Source of the DNA: JARRNE01 sp963824085
GTDB taxonomy: Bacteria; Pseudomonadota; Gammaproteobacteria; Chromatiales; Chromatiaceae
Direction of reading: 5' to 3'
DNA: 64,000 bases
Assembly (NCBI GenBank): GCA_963824085.1
Contig: CAWGNT010000018.1
Span: 124,001-188,000, forward strand
Shown here: positions 8,467 to 17,504 of the stretch, in pieces
Layout of the letters: each line of letters starts with the position of its first letter
How positions within the stretch are numbered: the first letter of the stretch is position 1
The notes under the pieces: generated by a model
What the model was told of the DNA's origin: nothing
The model's input: only the letters and a program-made list of their open reading frames with translations
Databases searched by the model: none
Translations under genes and position numbers: made by a program

Positions 8467-9609
8467 TCAATACGCGAGATGCTCCTGCTCCTTGATCTCC
8501 GCCACCGTCACTCGACGCCACATCTGCTTGTAGGTCCAAAAGGTATAGCCGAGGATGATTGGGACGAAGATCACCGCTGCCCAGAACATGACGGTCAGGG
8601 TGAGGTGGCTGGAGGTGGCGTCCCACGCGATCAGGCTGCTGCCGGGATTGCTGCTCGACGGCATGATGAAAGGGAACATGGCCGCCCCTGCGGTCATGAT
8701 GATTCCCGCGAGGGCAAGCCCGCTGGTGACGAAACCCCATCCCGGGCGGTTGGCCATGGACAGCAAGACGGTCAGGGCGAGTCCGGCGAAGCCGAGGACA
8801 GGAAACGCCAGGGTCCAAGGATAGGCGCGGTAATTCTCCATCCAGGCCCCCGGCACGATCGCTACGTCTTTGGAAAGGGGGTTGGGTGTCGCGTCCAACG
8901 GGGGCATCGAGACGACCTTGTATCCGCTGATTCCCAGGGCGACCCAGACGCCTGCAAGGGCAAAGGCGACGATGGTGAGGATGCCGAGCCGTTTCACCCA
9001 GATTCTGGCGCGAGACTCGATCGGCTCATCCGCGCGCAGCTGCAGCCACACCGCACCGTGCGTGGTCAGCATGGCGACGCTCAGGATGCCGGCCAGCAAG
9101 GCGAAGGGGTTGAGCAGGCCCCAAAAGCTGCCGGTGTAGTAGGATCGCAGCAGCTCGTCGAGATGGAATGGCACGCCCTGCAGGAGATTGCCAAAGGCAA
9201 CACCGAATATCAGGGCGGGTACGACGCCGCCCACGAACAGCCCCCAGTCCCACGCATTGCGCCAACGCGCGCTCTCGATCTTGCTCCGGTAGTCGAAACC
9301 CACGGGCCGGAAGAAGAGCGCGAACAGGGCCAGCAGCATGGCGAAGTAGAATCCGGAAAAGGCCGTCGCGTAGACAATGGGCCAGGCGGCGAAGATGGCG
9401 CCGCCTGCGGTGATGAGCCACACCTGATTCCCGTCCCAATGCGGGCCAACGGTGTTGATAATGACGCGGCGCTCGTCGTCGTTCTTTCCGAGGAAGGGCA
9501 GGAGGGCGCCCACGCCCATGTCCATGCCGTCGGTAACGGCGAAGCCGATGAGCAGCACGCCCACCAACACCCACCAGATGAGCTTCAACACTTCGTAGTC
9601 GATGATCAT
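8467..9609 (-). CDS. cydB: cytochrome bd ubiquinol oxidase subunit II
   Basis: CydB is the second large membrane subunit of the bd-type quinol oxidase, a high-affinity terminal oxidase for low oxygen. It starts MIIDYEVLKLIWWVLVGVLL, followed by the family signature GFAVTDGMDMGVGALLPFLG and several further hydrophobic helices. The ATG at 9609 gives 380 residues, one more than the enterobacterial protein, and has an AAAGGTGA ribosome site. A longer reading from 9693 adds 28 polar residues and is rejected. It follows cydA in one operon. Confidence 0.97.
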   Translation of the reverse strand: MIIDYEVLKLIWWVLVGVLLIGFAVTDGMDMGVGALLPFLGKNDDERRVIINTVGPHWDGNQVWLITAGGAIFAAWPIVYATAFSGFYFAMLLALFALFFRPVGFDYRSKIESARWRNAWDWGLFVGGVVPALIFGVAFGNLLQGVPFHLDELLRSYYTGSFWGLLNPFALLAGILSVAMLTTHGAVWLQLRADEPIESRARIWVKRLGILTIVAFALAGVWVALGISGYKVVSMPPLDATPNPLSKDVAIVPGAWMENYRAYPWTLAFPVLGFAGLALTVLLSMANRPGWGFVTSGLALAGIIMTAGAAMFPFIMPSSSNPGSSLIAWDATSSHLTLTVMFWAAVIFVPIILGYTFWTYKQMWRRVTVAEIKEQEHLAY

Positions 9610-9753
9610 TTCACCTTTCCTCTTATTCGGTTCTCGCTCGCAGAGACTGGGGTCGACAGAGATGCTGGGCTGCGGGTCGGAGTCTCGGCGCACCCCGCAG
9701 CACCGTCCTAGCGAACCCTAGCCGGACACCGCAACCTCTGGGTCCAGTGAGCC

Positions 9754-11376
9754 TTAGTCTTCCTGCCTTTGGGGGGCTGTCGCGAGGGTCGCGGCCCCGC
9801 CACCGCCCGTCGGATGATCGGCTCCTCCCAGCTTCTCGAAATAGTACTTGCCCGTGTGGAGCGAGCTCGGCCCCAAGCGGCCGAACTTGAACATCAGATA
9901 GACCTCGATCACCAGGAGGAAGGTGTAGAAGCTGAGAAACCCTGCGAGGCTGATGATGACGTCGCCGGCGGTCAGGCTGGAGGCGGCGATAGAGGTGGGC
10001 AGCACCTCGCCGATCGCCCAGGGCTGACGGCCGAACTCGGCGACGAACCAGCCAGTCCAGGCCGCAATCCAGGGGACGGGGATGCTCCAGAGGACCAGTG
10101 TGAGCAGCCAGCGCTTCTTCTCGATCACGCGTCTCGCGGTGTAGTAGAAGCCGAGCGCGATCAACAGGAGCATCCAGAGTCCGGCCGCCACCATCACCCG
10201 GAAGGTCCAGAAGATGGGTGCGACCTCAGGAATGGAGTCCTTCACTGCCATCTCGATCTGCTCCGGCGTTGCCGTTGCTGGATCGTCGGTGTAGCGTTTC
10301 AGCAGAAGCCCGTAGCCGAGGTCAGCCTTGTGCTCGTCGAACATCGCGCGGTTGGCCGGGGTATCCTGCCCGTTACGCAGGAACTGCAGGTATCGGTAAG
10401 CGACCATGCCGCTGCGGATGCGTTGCTCGTGCTGGACCATCAGCTCCTTGAGCCCCGGCACCTCTTTGTCAAGTGAACGGGTGGCGATGAGCCCCATCAA
10501 ATAGGGGATCTTGACTGCGTAGCGAGTCTCCTCGCTCTGGTTGCTCGGCAGGCCGAAGAGGGTGAAGGCGGCCGGCGCCGGCTCCGTCTCCCATTCCGCC
10601 TCGATGGCCGCCAGCTTGACCTTCTGAACGTCGCCGACCTCGTAGCCGCTTTCGTCCCCGAGCAGGATCACCGATAAGACCGAAGCCATGCCGAAACCCG
10701 CCGCCACGGCGAATGAGCGTTTTGCAAAGGCGAGGTCGCGTCCTTTCAGCATGTAGTAAGCGCTGATGCCGAGCACGAACATGGAGGCGGTCACATAGCC
10801 CGCGGACACGGTGTGGACGAACTTTACCTGGGCGACGGGGTTCAACAGAAGGTCTGAAAAGCTCTGCATCTCCATGCGCATGGTCTCGAAGCTGAACTCC
10901 GAGCCCACGGGATTCTGCATCCATCCGTTGGCGATCAGAATCCACAGGGCCGAGAGATTCGACCCGATCGCCGTCAGAAAGGTGACCGTCAAGTGCTGGA
11001 CCTTCGTTAGACGTTCCCAGCCCAGAAAGAAGAGGCCGATGAAGGTGGATTCGAGGAAGAAGGCCATCAGACCTTCGATGGCGAGCGGGGCACCGAAGAC
11101 GTCGCCCACATAATGGGAGTAGTAAGCCCAATTCGTTCCGAACTGGAACTCCATGGTCAGGCCGGTCGTGACCCCGAGGGCGAAGTTGATCCCGAACAGC
11201 TTGCCCCAGAACTTCGTCATGTCCTTGTAGATCTCTCGCCCCGTCATCACGTATACGGACTCCATGATGACAAGGATCCAGACCATGCCCAGGGTCAGGG
11301 GTACGAAGATAAAGTGGTACATCGCTGTCATGGCGAACTGCCACCGCGACAACTCGATCATGGCGCCATCAAACAT
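9754..11376 (-). CDS. cydA: cytochrome bd ubiquinol oxidase subunit I
   Basis: CydA is the haem-carrying subunit that oxidises quinol and reduces oxygen without pumping protons. The start MFDGAMIELSRWQFAMTAMY contains the region of the first haem-ligand His (TAMYHFIFVPLTLGM). The motif GWFVAEFGRQPW near residue 440 is the conserved stretch seen in CydA. At 540 residues it is slightly longer than the Escherichia protein and has a full quinol loop. Upstream, 11377-11636 is the probable promoter region; I could not recognise a clear FNR or ArcA box there. Confidence 0.97.
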   Translation of the reverse strand: MFDGAMIELSRWQFAMTAMYHFIFVPLTLGMVWILVIMESVYVMTGREIYKDMTKFWGKLFGINFALGVTTGLTMEFQFGTNWAYYSHYVGDVFGAPLAIEGLMAFFLESTFIGLFFLGWERLTKVQHLTVTFLTAIGSNLSALWILIANGWMQNPVGSEFSFETMRMEMQSFSDLLLNPVAQVKFVHTVSAGYVTASMFVLGISAYYMLKGRDLAFAKRSFAVAAGFGMASVLSVILLGDESGYEVGDVQKVKLAAIEAEWETEPAPAAFTLFGLPSNQSEETRYAVKIPYLMGLIATRSLDKEVPGLKELMVQHEQRIRSGMVAYRYLQFLRNGQDTPANRAMFDEHKADLGYGLLLKRYTDDPATATPEQIEMAVKDSIPEVAPIFWTFRVMVAAGLWMLLLIALGFYYTARRVIEKKRWLLTLVLWSIPVPWIAAWTGWFVAEFGRQPWAIGEVLPTSIAASSLTAGDVIISLAGFLSFYTFLLVIEVYLMFKFGRLGPSSLHTGKYYFEKLGGADHPTGGGGAATLATAPQRQED

Positions 11377-11636
11377 CGACAGATTCCCCGTGGTTTCGGT
11401 TGGTCGGAGCTTGTTGCCGCGGTGCCGCCGCGCAAGTGAGGTGACCGGTCCCTCGGCTCTTTAGTTCTTGTTTCCCGGACTGCTGGGCGGGAACCACAAT
11501 ACGCTATCGTAAGGTAAGGGATGGCGAAATGCGATATCTCAATCCTCCTGATTCTCTGACGTTTTCTCCTGGGAATTCGGGTCAGAGAGGTCAATGCAGG
11601 TAGGCTGGAAAACGTCCCTGTACCAGGGGATCTGTT

Positions 11637-11996
11637 CTAGTGCGCGTGCGGGGCTGCCGGCGGAAGCGGGCGTTCGGCCGCCACCGCCGCAACGGCGGTC
11701 AAAGGGTCGGGCTCCGACGTTGTCACCACCGTGACGCCGCGACTGGCGAGACGCTGGGCAAATCCCGCACCGCATCCGGCGGTGATGACCACGTCGAATG
11801 CATAAACCGGGTGATCTGGCCCATGGTACTCGTGCAATGACATCTCCTTGGGAAGGTCCAGGCGGCCCGTCTCTCGCGGGCCACCTGCCCCTTCTGTCTG
11901 GAAGATCAGGAAGCGACGGGCCTTTCCGGCGTGGCCGGTAATGGTGCGGAAGTTTTGGCTTGTCACGCCGATACGCATGTCTCGCTCCGGGTTCAT
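11637..11996 (-). CDS. NifX/NifB-associated (dinitrogenase FeMo-cofactor) family protein
   Basis: A small protein of about 119 residues. It begins MNPERDMRIGVTSQNFRTIT and contains the family pattern GHAGKARRFLIFQ, then DVVITAGCGAGFAQRLASRG. This fold (NifX/NafY C-terminal type) binds iron-molybdenum cofactor precursors in nitrogenase systems. It also occurs in many non-fixing bacteria with unknown roles, and no nif gene is visible here. The start at 11996 overlaps the upstream stop as ATGA, so the two genes are probably translationally coupled; MRIGV at 11978 is the alternative. The C-terminus is His/Pro-rich (PPAAPHAH). Confidence 0.75.
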   Translation of the reverse strand: MNPERDMRIGVTSQNFRTITGHAGKARRFLIFQTEGAGGPRETGRLDLPKEMSLHEYHGPDHPVYAFDVVITAGCGAGFAQRLASRGVTVVTTSEPDPLTAVAAVAAERPLPPAAPHAH

Positions 11997-12400
11997 AGGG
12001 TTTCGGGTTGTCGGCTGCGCAAGCCTTTGGCCCAGTCTTCCATTGCAGCATTCGCCAAGGGCATCGGCGCCTCCATGAAGGTGACCAAGAAGCCCTCGTC
12101 CGTCTCCGCTATGCCGATAGAGCGCGGCCGCACCGCTAGCGCGTGCGGATCGGGCAGGGTGATGCCGAAGCAGAAGACGAGGTTCTTTGCGGCCTGAATC
12201 CCGTCCTCGATTCTGCCCTCCGGGAGGGCGCGGGTATGGGAGTAGTGATCGAAGACGGCGATGAAGCGGGCACAACGGTGTGCCTCGATCCGCTGTCTGA
12301 AGTAATCGACGATTTCATCGACCGATCGGTAGCTGGTCTCCGTGCGATCGAGCTCCAAGCTATAGATGGGGTATTTCTCGTGCAGCAGCGTCTGTCTCAC
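11993..12400 (-). CDS. conserved hypothetical protein (DUF6858-like)
   Basis: A 135-residue soluble protein starting MRQTLLHEKYPIYSLELDRT, with FIAVFDHYSHTRALPEGRI and LAVRPRSIGIAETDEGFLV inside. From memory this matches the family annotated as DUF6858, which has no known function; that match is recollection, not a search. There is no signal peptide or membrane helix. It overlaps the NifX-like gene by four bases. The upstream gap (12401-12684) holds a possible FNR-type box. The pair lies between cydA and an FNR-like gene, suggesting a redox or low-oxygen context. Confidence 0.65.
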   Translation of the reverse strand: MRQTLLHEKYPIYSLELDRTETSYRSVDEIVDYFRQRIEAHRCARFIAVFDHYSHTRALPEGRIEDGIQAAKNLVFCFGITLPDPHALAVRPRSIGIAETDEGFLVTFMEAPMPLANAAMEDWAKGLRSRQPETL

Positions 12401-12591
12401 CTCGTTCTCCTATCGGCGTGCCTGTTTCGGCCTCCTAGGGCAGGTACATATGTCCATCCGTCGCCAACGGTTAGGTGGGGCGATAGAGCAGATAGGCCGA
12501 GACCAGGGTCGCGATGCGGATGGATGTCGTGGAGATGAGGTTGCGCTTGACGGAGTGCGGACAAGCTAAGCGAAGAACCTGGGCTCGCGCA

Positions 12592-12605
12592 TTGAAATTC
12601 GTCAA
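12592..12605. promoter_or_regulatory. possible FNR-type binding site
   Basis: TTGAA-ATTC-GTCAA fits the TTGA-N6-TCAA core of FNR-family sites. It is about 190 bases upstream of the 12400 start and just downstream of the FNR-like gene. The distance is long for activation, so it is only suggestive. No gene is recognised in 12401-12684. Confidence 0.35.
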
Positions 12606-12684
12606 GGGGACCTTACGGGCCTACGGGGCGTAAGTCGGGTGCCGCGAACGCGGGCGGGGGGGTACGTACCAAATGCGGGCGGGC

Positions 12685-13392
12685 TTATGCCTCCGCGATG
12701 CGGCGCAGGTTCGGGATGTCGAGCAGAAACCGGTTGGCGTTGGCCTCGACCAGCAGGCTCTGGCGCTTGAACTCGGCGATTGTGCGGCTCGCGGTCTCGG
12801 TCGTGATGCCTAGCATGGCCCCCATGTCTTCCCGGCTGAACAGCTCGCATTCGCTGCTCTCGCGGTCGCGCACCATGCGCAACAGCAACCGGGCAACCCG
12901 CTGGCGTGCGGAGCCGGTGGAGAGCTCCGTCAGCCAGGCGTCCGCCTCTGTGAGCGCGCGCTGCCAGCGCGCCATGAGCTCCCGGTGGAGTCTTTCGTTC
13001 TCCTGCCCAAGGGCGCGCACCGCCCGTGCGGGAAAGCGGCAGACCTGGGTGCGCTGCAGCGTGATGGCGTCATGCTGATATGGCGCTTCGAGCAGGGCCT
13101 CGAGTCCGACGACATCGGTTGTTCGAGCGAGACGGACGATGCGCTGGCTGCCGTCGGGGAGGTATTGAACCAGCTTGAGGGAGCCGGTGCGCACGGTGAA
13201 CATATAGTCGCCGGCATCGCCACTGCGGTAGAGGACGCTACCTGGCTTCAGCTCGAATTGGTCGATGGGATCGTGAATGTGCTCGAAATCGCGTTCGGCA
13301 AGTCCGGCGAACAAGACGGATGTGCGCAGGGTGCAGTTGAGGCAGTCCGCCTCCCCTTGCCAAGCCTCGCGCAATGTCACGTTTTTCGCCAT
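12685..13392 (-). CDS. FNR-like CRP/FNR-family transcriptional regulator
   Basis: A 235-residue regulator with a cyclic-nucleotide-type beta-roll (residues ~40-120), a dimerisation helix and a C-terminal winged helix-turn-helix (SREDMGAMLGITTETASRTI). The recognition helix carries E-x-x-S-R, the FNR pattern for TTGAT half-sites. The N-terminus has CLNC (Cys17, Cys20), and a third Cys lies in TQVCRFP, the position of FNR Cys122. The Cys expected shortly after CLNC is replaced (TLRTSVLF), so one usual iron-sulfur ligand is missing. The ATG at 13392 is chosen; sequence further upstream has no family character. Likely target: the neighbouring cyd genes. Confidence 0.85.
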   Translation of the reverse strand: MAKNVTLREAWQGEADCLNCTLRTSVLFAGLAERDFEHIHDPIDQFELKPGSVLYRSGDAGDYMFTVRTGSLKLVQYLPDGSQRIVRLARTTDVVGLEALLEAPYQHDAITLQRTQVCRFPARAVRALGQENERLHRELMARWQRALTEADAWLTELSTGSARQRVARLLLRMVRDRESSECELFSREDMGAMLGITTETASRTIAEFKRQSLLVEANANRFLLDIPNLRRIAEA

Positions 13393-13564
13393 CGGGATGC
13401 TAGAGAATGCCGGCGTGCTGCACCGCGCAAGATTCTGACGAGAGTGTAACCGAAAAAGGCGGCGTGATGACGGCAGCGTGACCGATAGCGGGGCTCTCCC
13501 GATGCCGCTGAGCGCTGTCCGGCAAGTTGGCGGCAAGGCAGGGGCCAAGGCGGCCCGTCCCCTC

Positions 13565-13605
13565 TGGTCCAGAAGCGAAAAAGCCGAATGAGTTCGGTAT
13601 AGAAT
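13565..13605 (+). repeat. AAGCGAAAAA-type intergenic motif, copy 1
   Basis: GGTCCAGAAGCGAAAAAGCC is followed 25 bases after GCGAAA by TATAGAAT. The same arrangement recurs at 38068-38107 and in looser form at 15458-15489 and 35343-35375. Here it precedes the GTG of the PAS-GGDEF-EAL gene by 35 bases, so TATAGAAT may serve as a -10 box. Confidence 0.45.
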
Positions 13606-13639
13606 TCTCGGCAATCTATCTTCCGCAGCGGGTAGGCCC

Positions 13640-15318
13640 GTGCAAACTCCCAATCTGCTGACTGAAATCCCCGACCGCAAGCGTGATGACAAGCCGTCGC
13701 TGCTGCAGACCACCTCCGATGCGTTGATCGTTTGCGACGACAGCGCCGTGGTCACCTATATGAATGCCCAAGCCTACCGGCTGGTGGGACGGGATGCGGC
13801 GATCCCGCTCGCCAGCCCGGACTTTGTGTTGTCCGGACTGGAGCTGCCCGGGGGTACTCCGCTGAATACTGCCTATCTCGAAGACCTTTGTCGTCGCCGC
13901 GGAAGTAGCGGTTCCCTCGTCGGCTGCAAGCTCGCCCGTGAGGACGGTGAGCGGGTCACCCTGACTTGCGACCTGGTGGCCGTCGGCCCCGCATCGGTTC
14001 TCATCGCCGCCCGCCATGTCGAATCAGTGAGCGATCGCGGCCTCCTCGCATACCGTGCGAGCCATGATGCGCTGACAGGGTTGCCGAATCGCGCCTATCT
14101 GCAGGATCGCCTGGAGAACCTTCACCGTAGTGCGGAAGCGCAGCGTTCGGTCTACAGCTTGCTGTTGATCGACCTCGACCATTTCAAGATCGTCAATGAC
14201 CGTTTCGGCCATGCGACCGGTGACCGTGTCCTGGCGCAGGTGGGCAGGCGCATCGCCCACAACGTCCGCGACGTTGACACTGTGGGGCGCTGGGGGGGGA
14301 GGAGTTTCTGTGCCTCCTTCCGCATGTTAACCGCGTGTTGGCGGAGGAGATTGCGGAGCGCATCCGAGCCAGTCTGGAGGCGGAGCCCGTCGACCACCAG
14401 GGGCGTCAGATAAGAGTCACGTCGAGTATTGGTATGGCGACATACCCGGAGGACGGACTTTACCCAGACCCGCTCCTGGCGAAGGCCGATGCCGCCCTCT
14501 ACGAAGCCAAGCGCTCGGGGCGAAACCGCATTCAAAGCGTCACGCGGCACGCCGGTAACGTGTTTTCTTTGGCCAACATCATCGAAAGGTCATTGCAAGA
14601 AGACCGAGTCTGTGTGGCCTATCAGCCGGTACTCAATCTGGTGTCGGGGGAGGTCTGTGCCGAGCAAGCGTTCGCGCGGATCCAATTGGAGAACCGCCAG
14701 CTCATGGATGCAGGCTATTTCATCCCGGCGGCCGAGCAGCTGCATCTTCTGCACCTCATCGATCATCGGATCATCGGTCGCGCCGTGCACCGCTGCGTTG
14801 CTCGCGTTCTGGCAGGAGAGCCGCTGTCCGCCATGTTCGTCAATTTTTCCTCCGATTTCTTATGCCATCGCGAGCTGGTGGAGGACATCTTGGCGACGAT
14901 CAAGCAGCAGTGCGACACTTGCGGTGATCGCCTTGGGAATATCAAGCCGCTCGTAATCGAGATCACCGAGCGCCAGTTCATTGACGATTTGGAGGAGGCG
15001 AGGGAGGTCTTGAAGCCTTTCATGGACATGGGCTTGCGGATTGCGATCGACGATTTTGGCGCCGGGTACTCGTCACTGAAGTACCTGGCCGACCTTCCCG
15101 TTTCGTTCGTGAAACTGGAGCGCTCCCTGGTGCGTCGAGTGACCTCGGAGTCGAGGGTTCGCTCGATCATTCAGGGCATCCAGGACATGGCCGCAGACCT
15201 GGGGGTGATTACAGTCGCCGAGGGCGTCGAGAACGTGGCCACCCTAGAGAGCCTCCAGCGCTTGGGCGTCGAATGGGGTCAGGGTTACTACTTCTCGCGC
15301 CCAGTTGTCCATTCGTGA
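13640..15318 (+). pseudogene. PAS-GGDEF-EAL protein interrupted by a frameshift in a G8 run
   Basis: Two overlapping frames together make one cyclic-di-GMP enzyme of about 559 residues. The first (GTG at 13640) has a PAS-like N-terminus, then SHDALTGLPNRAYLQDRLEN and DVDTVGRWGG, and runs off frame at the eight G bases 14292-14299. Adding one G restores GGEEF followed by the rest of the cyclase domain. An RDVD inhibitory site lies just before it. The second frame (visible ATG at 14335) carries the phosphodiesterase domain with EITERQF, IDDFGAGYSSL and VAEGVEN. The EAL triplet itself reads EQA, and KID reads KLE. It may be a true pseudogene, a phase-variable tract or a sequencing error; the bases cannot tell which. 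Confidence 0.85.
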
Positions 15319-15410
15319 CGCGCTTGCGGGTCCCCGGTTACCTCCCGAGGACAGAGACCCCCAATCTGATCATCCGTGACCCTCGTGGACACGCCAGCAT
15401 CTGCTCGCCC

Positions 15411-15489
15411 GACTTTTTCGCTTTTGGACCCGAGGGGGCGGGAGCTGCCCGTCCCCAAGAAACGAAAAACCCAGGTCGGAACGGTATAT
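15411..15489. repeat. inverted pair of AAGCGAAAAA motifs forming a stem-loop before uup
   Basis: A minus-strand copy (15433-15411, GGGTCCAAAAGCGAAAAAG) faces a looser plus-strand copy (CGAAAAACCC from 15463). TTTTTCG pairs with CGAAAAA. Between them is a strong stem, GGGGGCGGG / CCCGTCCCC, with loop AGCTG. The structure ends just before the uup start at 15488 and could affect its expression. Confidence 0.4.
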
Positions 15490-17389
15490 GTCTCTGGTCA
15501 GCCTGAAATCTGTCACCCTGTCCTACGGATTTCCGCCGCTGCTCGACAGTGTGGATCTCGCCGTCGCCAAAGGCGAGCGTGTTTGCCTGCTCGGTCGCAA
15601 CGGAACCGGGAAGTCGACCCTTCTCAAGGTGGTCGCCGGTGAAGTCCAGCCAGATAGCGGTGAGTGGTGGGAGGGGCAGGGCGTGCGGATCGCTCGTTTG
15701 CCCCAGGAGATCCCGGCAGATCTGCACGGTACCGTGTTCGATGTGGTGGCCGAAGGTCTCGGTGAGTTGAGTGCCTTGGTCCGCGAGTACCACGAGCTGC
15801 TTCGGTCTCTGGCCCGCAAGTCCGACGAGCGGTCCCTGGCGCGGCTCGCGGGCGTGCAGCATCGTCTGGAGTCCGCGGGCGGATGGGAGATCGAGCAGCG
15901 GACGGAGCGCGTGGTCTCGCGCCTGCAGTTGGATGCGGACGCACGATTCTCGTCCTTGTCGGGCGGTACACAGCGGCGTGTGCTGCTCGCGCAATGCCTG
16001 GTCCGTGAGCCGGACCTGTTGCTGCTGGACGAGCCGACAAACCACCTGGACATAGAAACCATCGAGTGGCTGGAGTCCTTTCTGCAGGAGCTTCCAGGCG
16101 CCCTGATCTTCGTTACCCATGATCGCGCCTTCACCCGCCGCGTCGCCACCCGGATTTTGGAGCTCGATCGCGGACGGCTCACCGACTGGCCGGGGGACTA
16201 CGACAATTACCTACGCCGGCGCGATGAGCGCTTGCAGACGGAGGCGGCGGGAAACGCCCGTTTCGACCGCCAGCTCTCGGAGGAAGAGGTGTGGATTCGC
16301 CAGGGCATTAAGGCGAGGCGTACGCGCAACGAGGGCAGGGTGAGGGCGCTCGAGGCGATGCGCGAGGAGCGCCGGCGGCGGCGAAATCAGCCTGGGCAGG
16401 CTCGGTTGAGACTGGTGGAGGGCGAGCGCAGCGGTCGGCTCGTCATCGAGGCGCGAGGCTTGAGCTACGCTTGGGGCGACAAGACTATCGTGAACGACTT
16501 CAGCACCCTCATCCTGCGCGGCGACAAGGTAAGTGTGATCGGGCCGAACGGCGCAGGGAAGAGCACCCTGCTGAAACTCTTGCTGGGGGAGCTGACCCCC
16601 GACCGCGGCAGCATTCGCCACGGCACCGGTCTTGATGTGGTCTATTCGGATCAGCTCAGGGCAGGGCTGGACGATGACAAGAGCGTGCGGGAAAACGTCG
16701 GAGGCGGAATCGATCAGGTGCTTATTGGCGGCCGGCGTCGACACGTGCTCTCGTATCTCAAGGACTTTCTTTTCACTCCGGAGCGGGCACGGCAGCCCGC
16801 CGGCGCGCTCTCGGGCGGGGAACGTAATCGCCTCCTCTTGGCCAAGCTCTTCACGCAGCCCGCCAACCTGCTGGTAATGGATGAGCCTACCAACGATCTC
16901 GATGTAGAGACCCTGGAACTGCTGGAGGAACTGCTGTTGGGATTCCAGGGGACGCTCTTGCTGGTGAGCCATGACCGTGCTCTCCTCAACGCCGTGGCGA
17001 CGAGCACCTTGGTGCTGGAGGGCGCGGGGCGGGTGACCGAGTATGTCGGCGGTTACGATGACTGGGTTCGCCAGCGGCCGGAGCCGACGGCTGTTCCACG
17101 GCAGGCATCCCCTGCGGCTGCGCCCCCGTCGAGGTCCGCTGCTCGGAGCAGCCGGGGTGCCGGCAGGCTCAGCTACAAGGATCAGAAGGAGCTCGAGTCC
17201 CTCCCCTCCCGGATCGAGATTCTGGAGGCCGAGCAGGACGAGCTGCGCGCCCAAGTGGCTGATCCGTCCTTCTACCGGAGGGCTGGAGAAACGATCGCGG
17301 CGGTCAAGGCGAGGCTGGCCGATGTCGATGCCGAGCTGGAGCAGGCCTACGTACGGTGGGATGCGCTGGAGACCTTGCGCGGGAGCTGA
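15488..17389 (+). CDS. uup: ABC-F ATPase Uup
   Basis: A soluble ABC-F protein of 633 residues with two ATPase domains and no membrane segment. Domain 1 has GRNGTGKST, LSGGTQRRVLLAQCLV and LLLDEPTNHLD. Domain 2 has GPNGAGKST, LSGGERNRLLLAKLF and LVMDEPTNDLD. The linker is rich in Arg. The C-terminus (SYKDQKELESLPSRIEILEA) is the coiled-coil DNA-binding tail that marks Uup rather than EttA or YheS. Uup is linked to ribosome function and to suppression of transposon excision. The leader holds a long inverted repeat. Confidence 0.93.
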   Translation: MSLVSLKSVTLSYGFPPLLDSVDLAVAKGERVCLLGRNGTGKSTLLKVVAGEVQPDSGEWWEGQGVRIARLPQEIPADLHGTVFDVVAEGLGELSALVREYHELLRSLARKSDERSLARLAGVQHRLESAGGWEIEQRTERVVSRLQLDADARFSSLSGGTQRRVLLAQCLVREPDLLLLDEPTNHLDIETIEWLESFLQELPGALIFVTHDRAFTRRVATRILELDRGRLTDWPGDYDNYLRRRDERLQTEAAGNARFDRQLSEEEVWIRQGIKARRTRNEGRVRALEAMREERRRRRNQPGQARLRLVEGERSGRLVIEARGLSYAWGDKTIVNDFSTLILRGDKVSVIGPNGAGKSTLLKLLLGELTPDRGSIRHGTGLDVVYSDQLRAGLDDDKSVRENVGGGIDQVLIGGRRRHVLSYLKDFLFTPERARQPAGALSGGERNRLLLAKLFTQPANLLVMDEPTNDLDVETLELLEELLLGFQGTLLLVSHDRALLNAVATSTLVLEGAGRVTEYVGGYDDWVRQRPEPTAVPRQASPAAAPPSRSAARSSRGAGRLSYKDQKELESLPSRIEILEAEQDELRAQVADPSFYRRAGETIAAVKARLADVDAELEQAYVRWDALETLRGS

Positions 17390-17504
17390 GCGTGAGCGCT
17401 CGTGTCAGGCGCCGGCCGAGCTTCCGACAATCTGGCCTCGTGCTGTGCTTCTCGGGTAGTATCCGGCGCCTGTTTTCGGCCACCCAGATCGAGGAGCGCT
17501 CGCA

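Noticed and set aside
8443..9711. 422-codon plus-strand frame opposite cydB
   Set aside because: Composition of Glu/Gly/Gln/His is that of an antisense of hydrophobic codons; no signals.
11377..11636. FNR or ArcA box upstream of cydA
   Set aside because: No TTGAT-N4-ATCAA-like sequence could be found on either strand.
12406..12600. Small minus-strand hydrophobic frame between the FNR-like and DUF6858 genes
   Set aside because: No in-frame start codon with a ribosome site; only about 40 codons without family match.
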